Source of the DNA: Planctomycetota bacterium
Lineage (GTDB): Bacteria; Planctomycetota; Planctomycetia; Planctomycetales; Planctomycetaceae
DNA length: 5,342 bases
Assembly: GCA_024278285.1 (NCBI GenBank)
Contig: JAJRTM010000519.1
Span: 1-5,342, forward strand
Reading direction: 5' to 3'
Positions within the stretch are counted from its first letter, which is position 1, and every line of letters starts with the position of its first letter. Below the pieces are notes generated by a model. It saw only the letters and a list, made by a program, of their open reading frames with translations, was not told the origin of the DNA and did not search any database. Position numbers and translations under genes: made by a program. Of this stretch, positions 5,099 to 5,342 are shown one piece after another.

Positions 5099-5342
5099 AG
5101 GGCATGATTACTATAGCCAACGACAAATTGCCTCAGTCATTCCTCAGCTACATTGCGTTCCGGGTTGCGTTCCTGGATACCGTCGAGAGGATCTCTTGGA
5201 CACTTCAGTTTGAATCACTCAACGAAGACAGATTCGGCTATCTGACCGAAGTCCCCTTTCTTCGTTCGGTGCCGCCTCATGTGCAACTCGATTTATTGGT
5301 CAGCACCTGGTGGAAGCATATCAGCCCGGATATTTATGAGGC
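5095..5342 (+). CDS. 5' part of an unrecognised gene (partial)
   Basis: The frame is open from ATG at 5095 to the end of the window, giving 82 complete codons. The peptide looks like a real globular protein. After MKGMITIANDKLPQSFLSYI comes a mixed helical stretch with many aromatic residues, including FLDTVERISWTLQFESL, FGYLTEVPFLRSVP and a TWWKH motif (71-75). There is no signal peptide or membrane helix and I do not recognise a family. The start could also be the ATG at 5104. In the same frame the DNA is open back to 5005 without an ATG, so a longer product with another start codon cannot be excluded. It diverges from the PAS gene. Codon usage and composition make coding likely; the function is unknown. 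Confidence 0.65.
   Translation, partial: MKGMITIANDKLPQSFLSYIAFRVAFLDTVERISWTLQFESLNEDRFGYLTEVPFLRSVPPHVQLDLLVSTWWKHISPDIYE

Noticed and set aside
4773..5126. 117-codon minus strand frame opposite the right-end region
   Set aside because: It is rich in Ser, Cys, Arg and Pro, overlaps the start of the better-supported + gene at 5095, has no ribosome site, and would run directly into the PAS gene upstream region. It cannot be fully excluded without homologue searches.

Overview
The window looks like chromosomal DNA of a moderate-GC bacterium, probably a marine-type planctomycete. This is inference. It rests on a complete, separate accA, a cytosolic chemoreceptor next to a PAS sensor, weak or absent Shine-Dalgarno sites, and intergenic DNA full of palindromic repeats of the 'GGTTAGGCTTTCCAGCC' and 'GGATGG..GTGCTTGCAC' kind. 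No rRNA, tRNA, CRISPR array or complete IS with a transposase was seen.

Layout, left to right. Positions 2-82 are the 3' tail of an unidentified + strand gene. accA follows (183-1157, +) and is complete and canonical. A strong hairpin sits just after it (1174-1204). Then come about 1.1 kb without a convincing gene (1205-2325). This stretch contains small palindromes at 1272-1475 and two tandem composite repeat units (1489-1708 and 1715-2042) that share a head, a middle box and a tail but carry different long inverted-repeat arms. A sigma70-like promoter (2241-2270) precedes a small helical protein gene (2326-2628, +), which is convergent with a 414-aa methyl-accepting chemotaxis protein gene (2704-3948, -). 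Upstream of that, on the same strand, is a 174-aa Aer-like PAS gene (4224-4748, -). The gap between them is largely filled by a 192-bp nested-palindrome element (3976-4167) flanked by 12-bp direct repeats, which looks like a non-autonomous insertion. The right end (4749-5342) is harder to read. It has a divergent + strand region with two doubtful short reading frames, then the 5' part of an unrecognised gene from 5095 that runs off the window.

Functionally, accA supplies half of the carboxyltransferase of acetyl-CoA carboxylase for fatty acid synthesis. The PAS protein and the receptor together resemble a soluble, two-gene version of the Aer energy sensor: a PAS input protein and a separate receptor with tandem HAMP-like modules and a classical CheA/CheW-interacting tip. 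The most unusual material is non-coding: the tandem composite units with swapped hairpin arms, and the element lodged between the two signalling genes.
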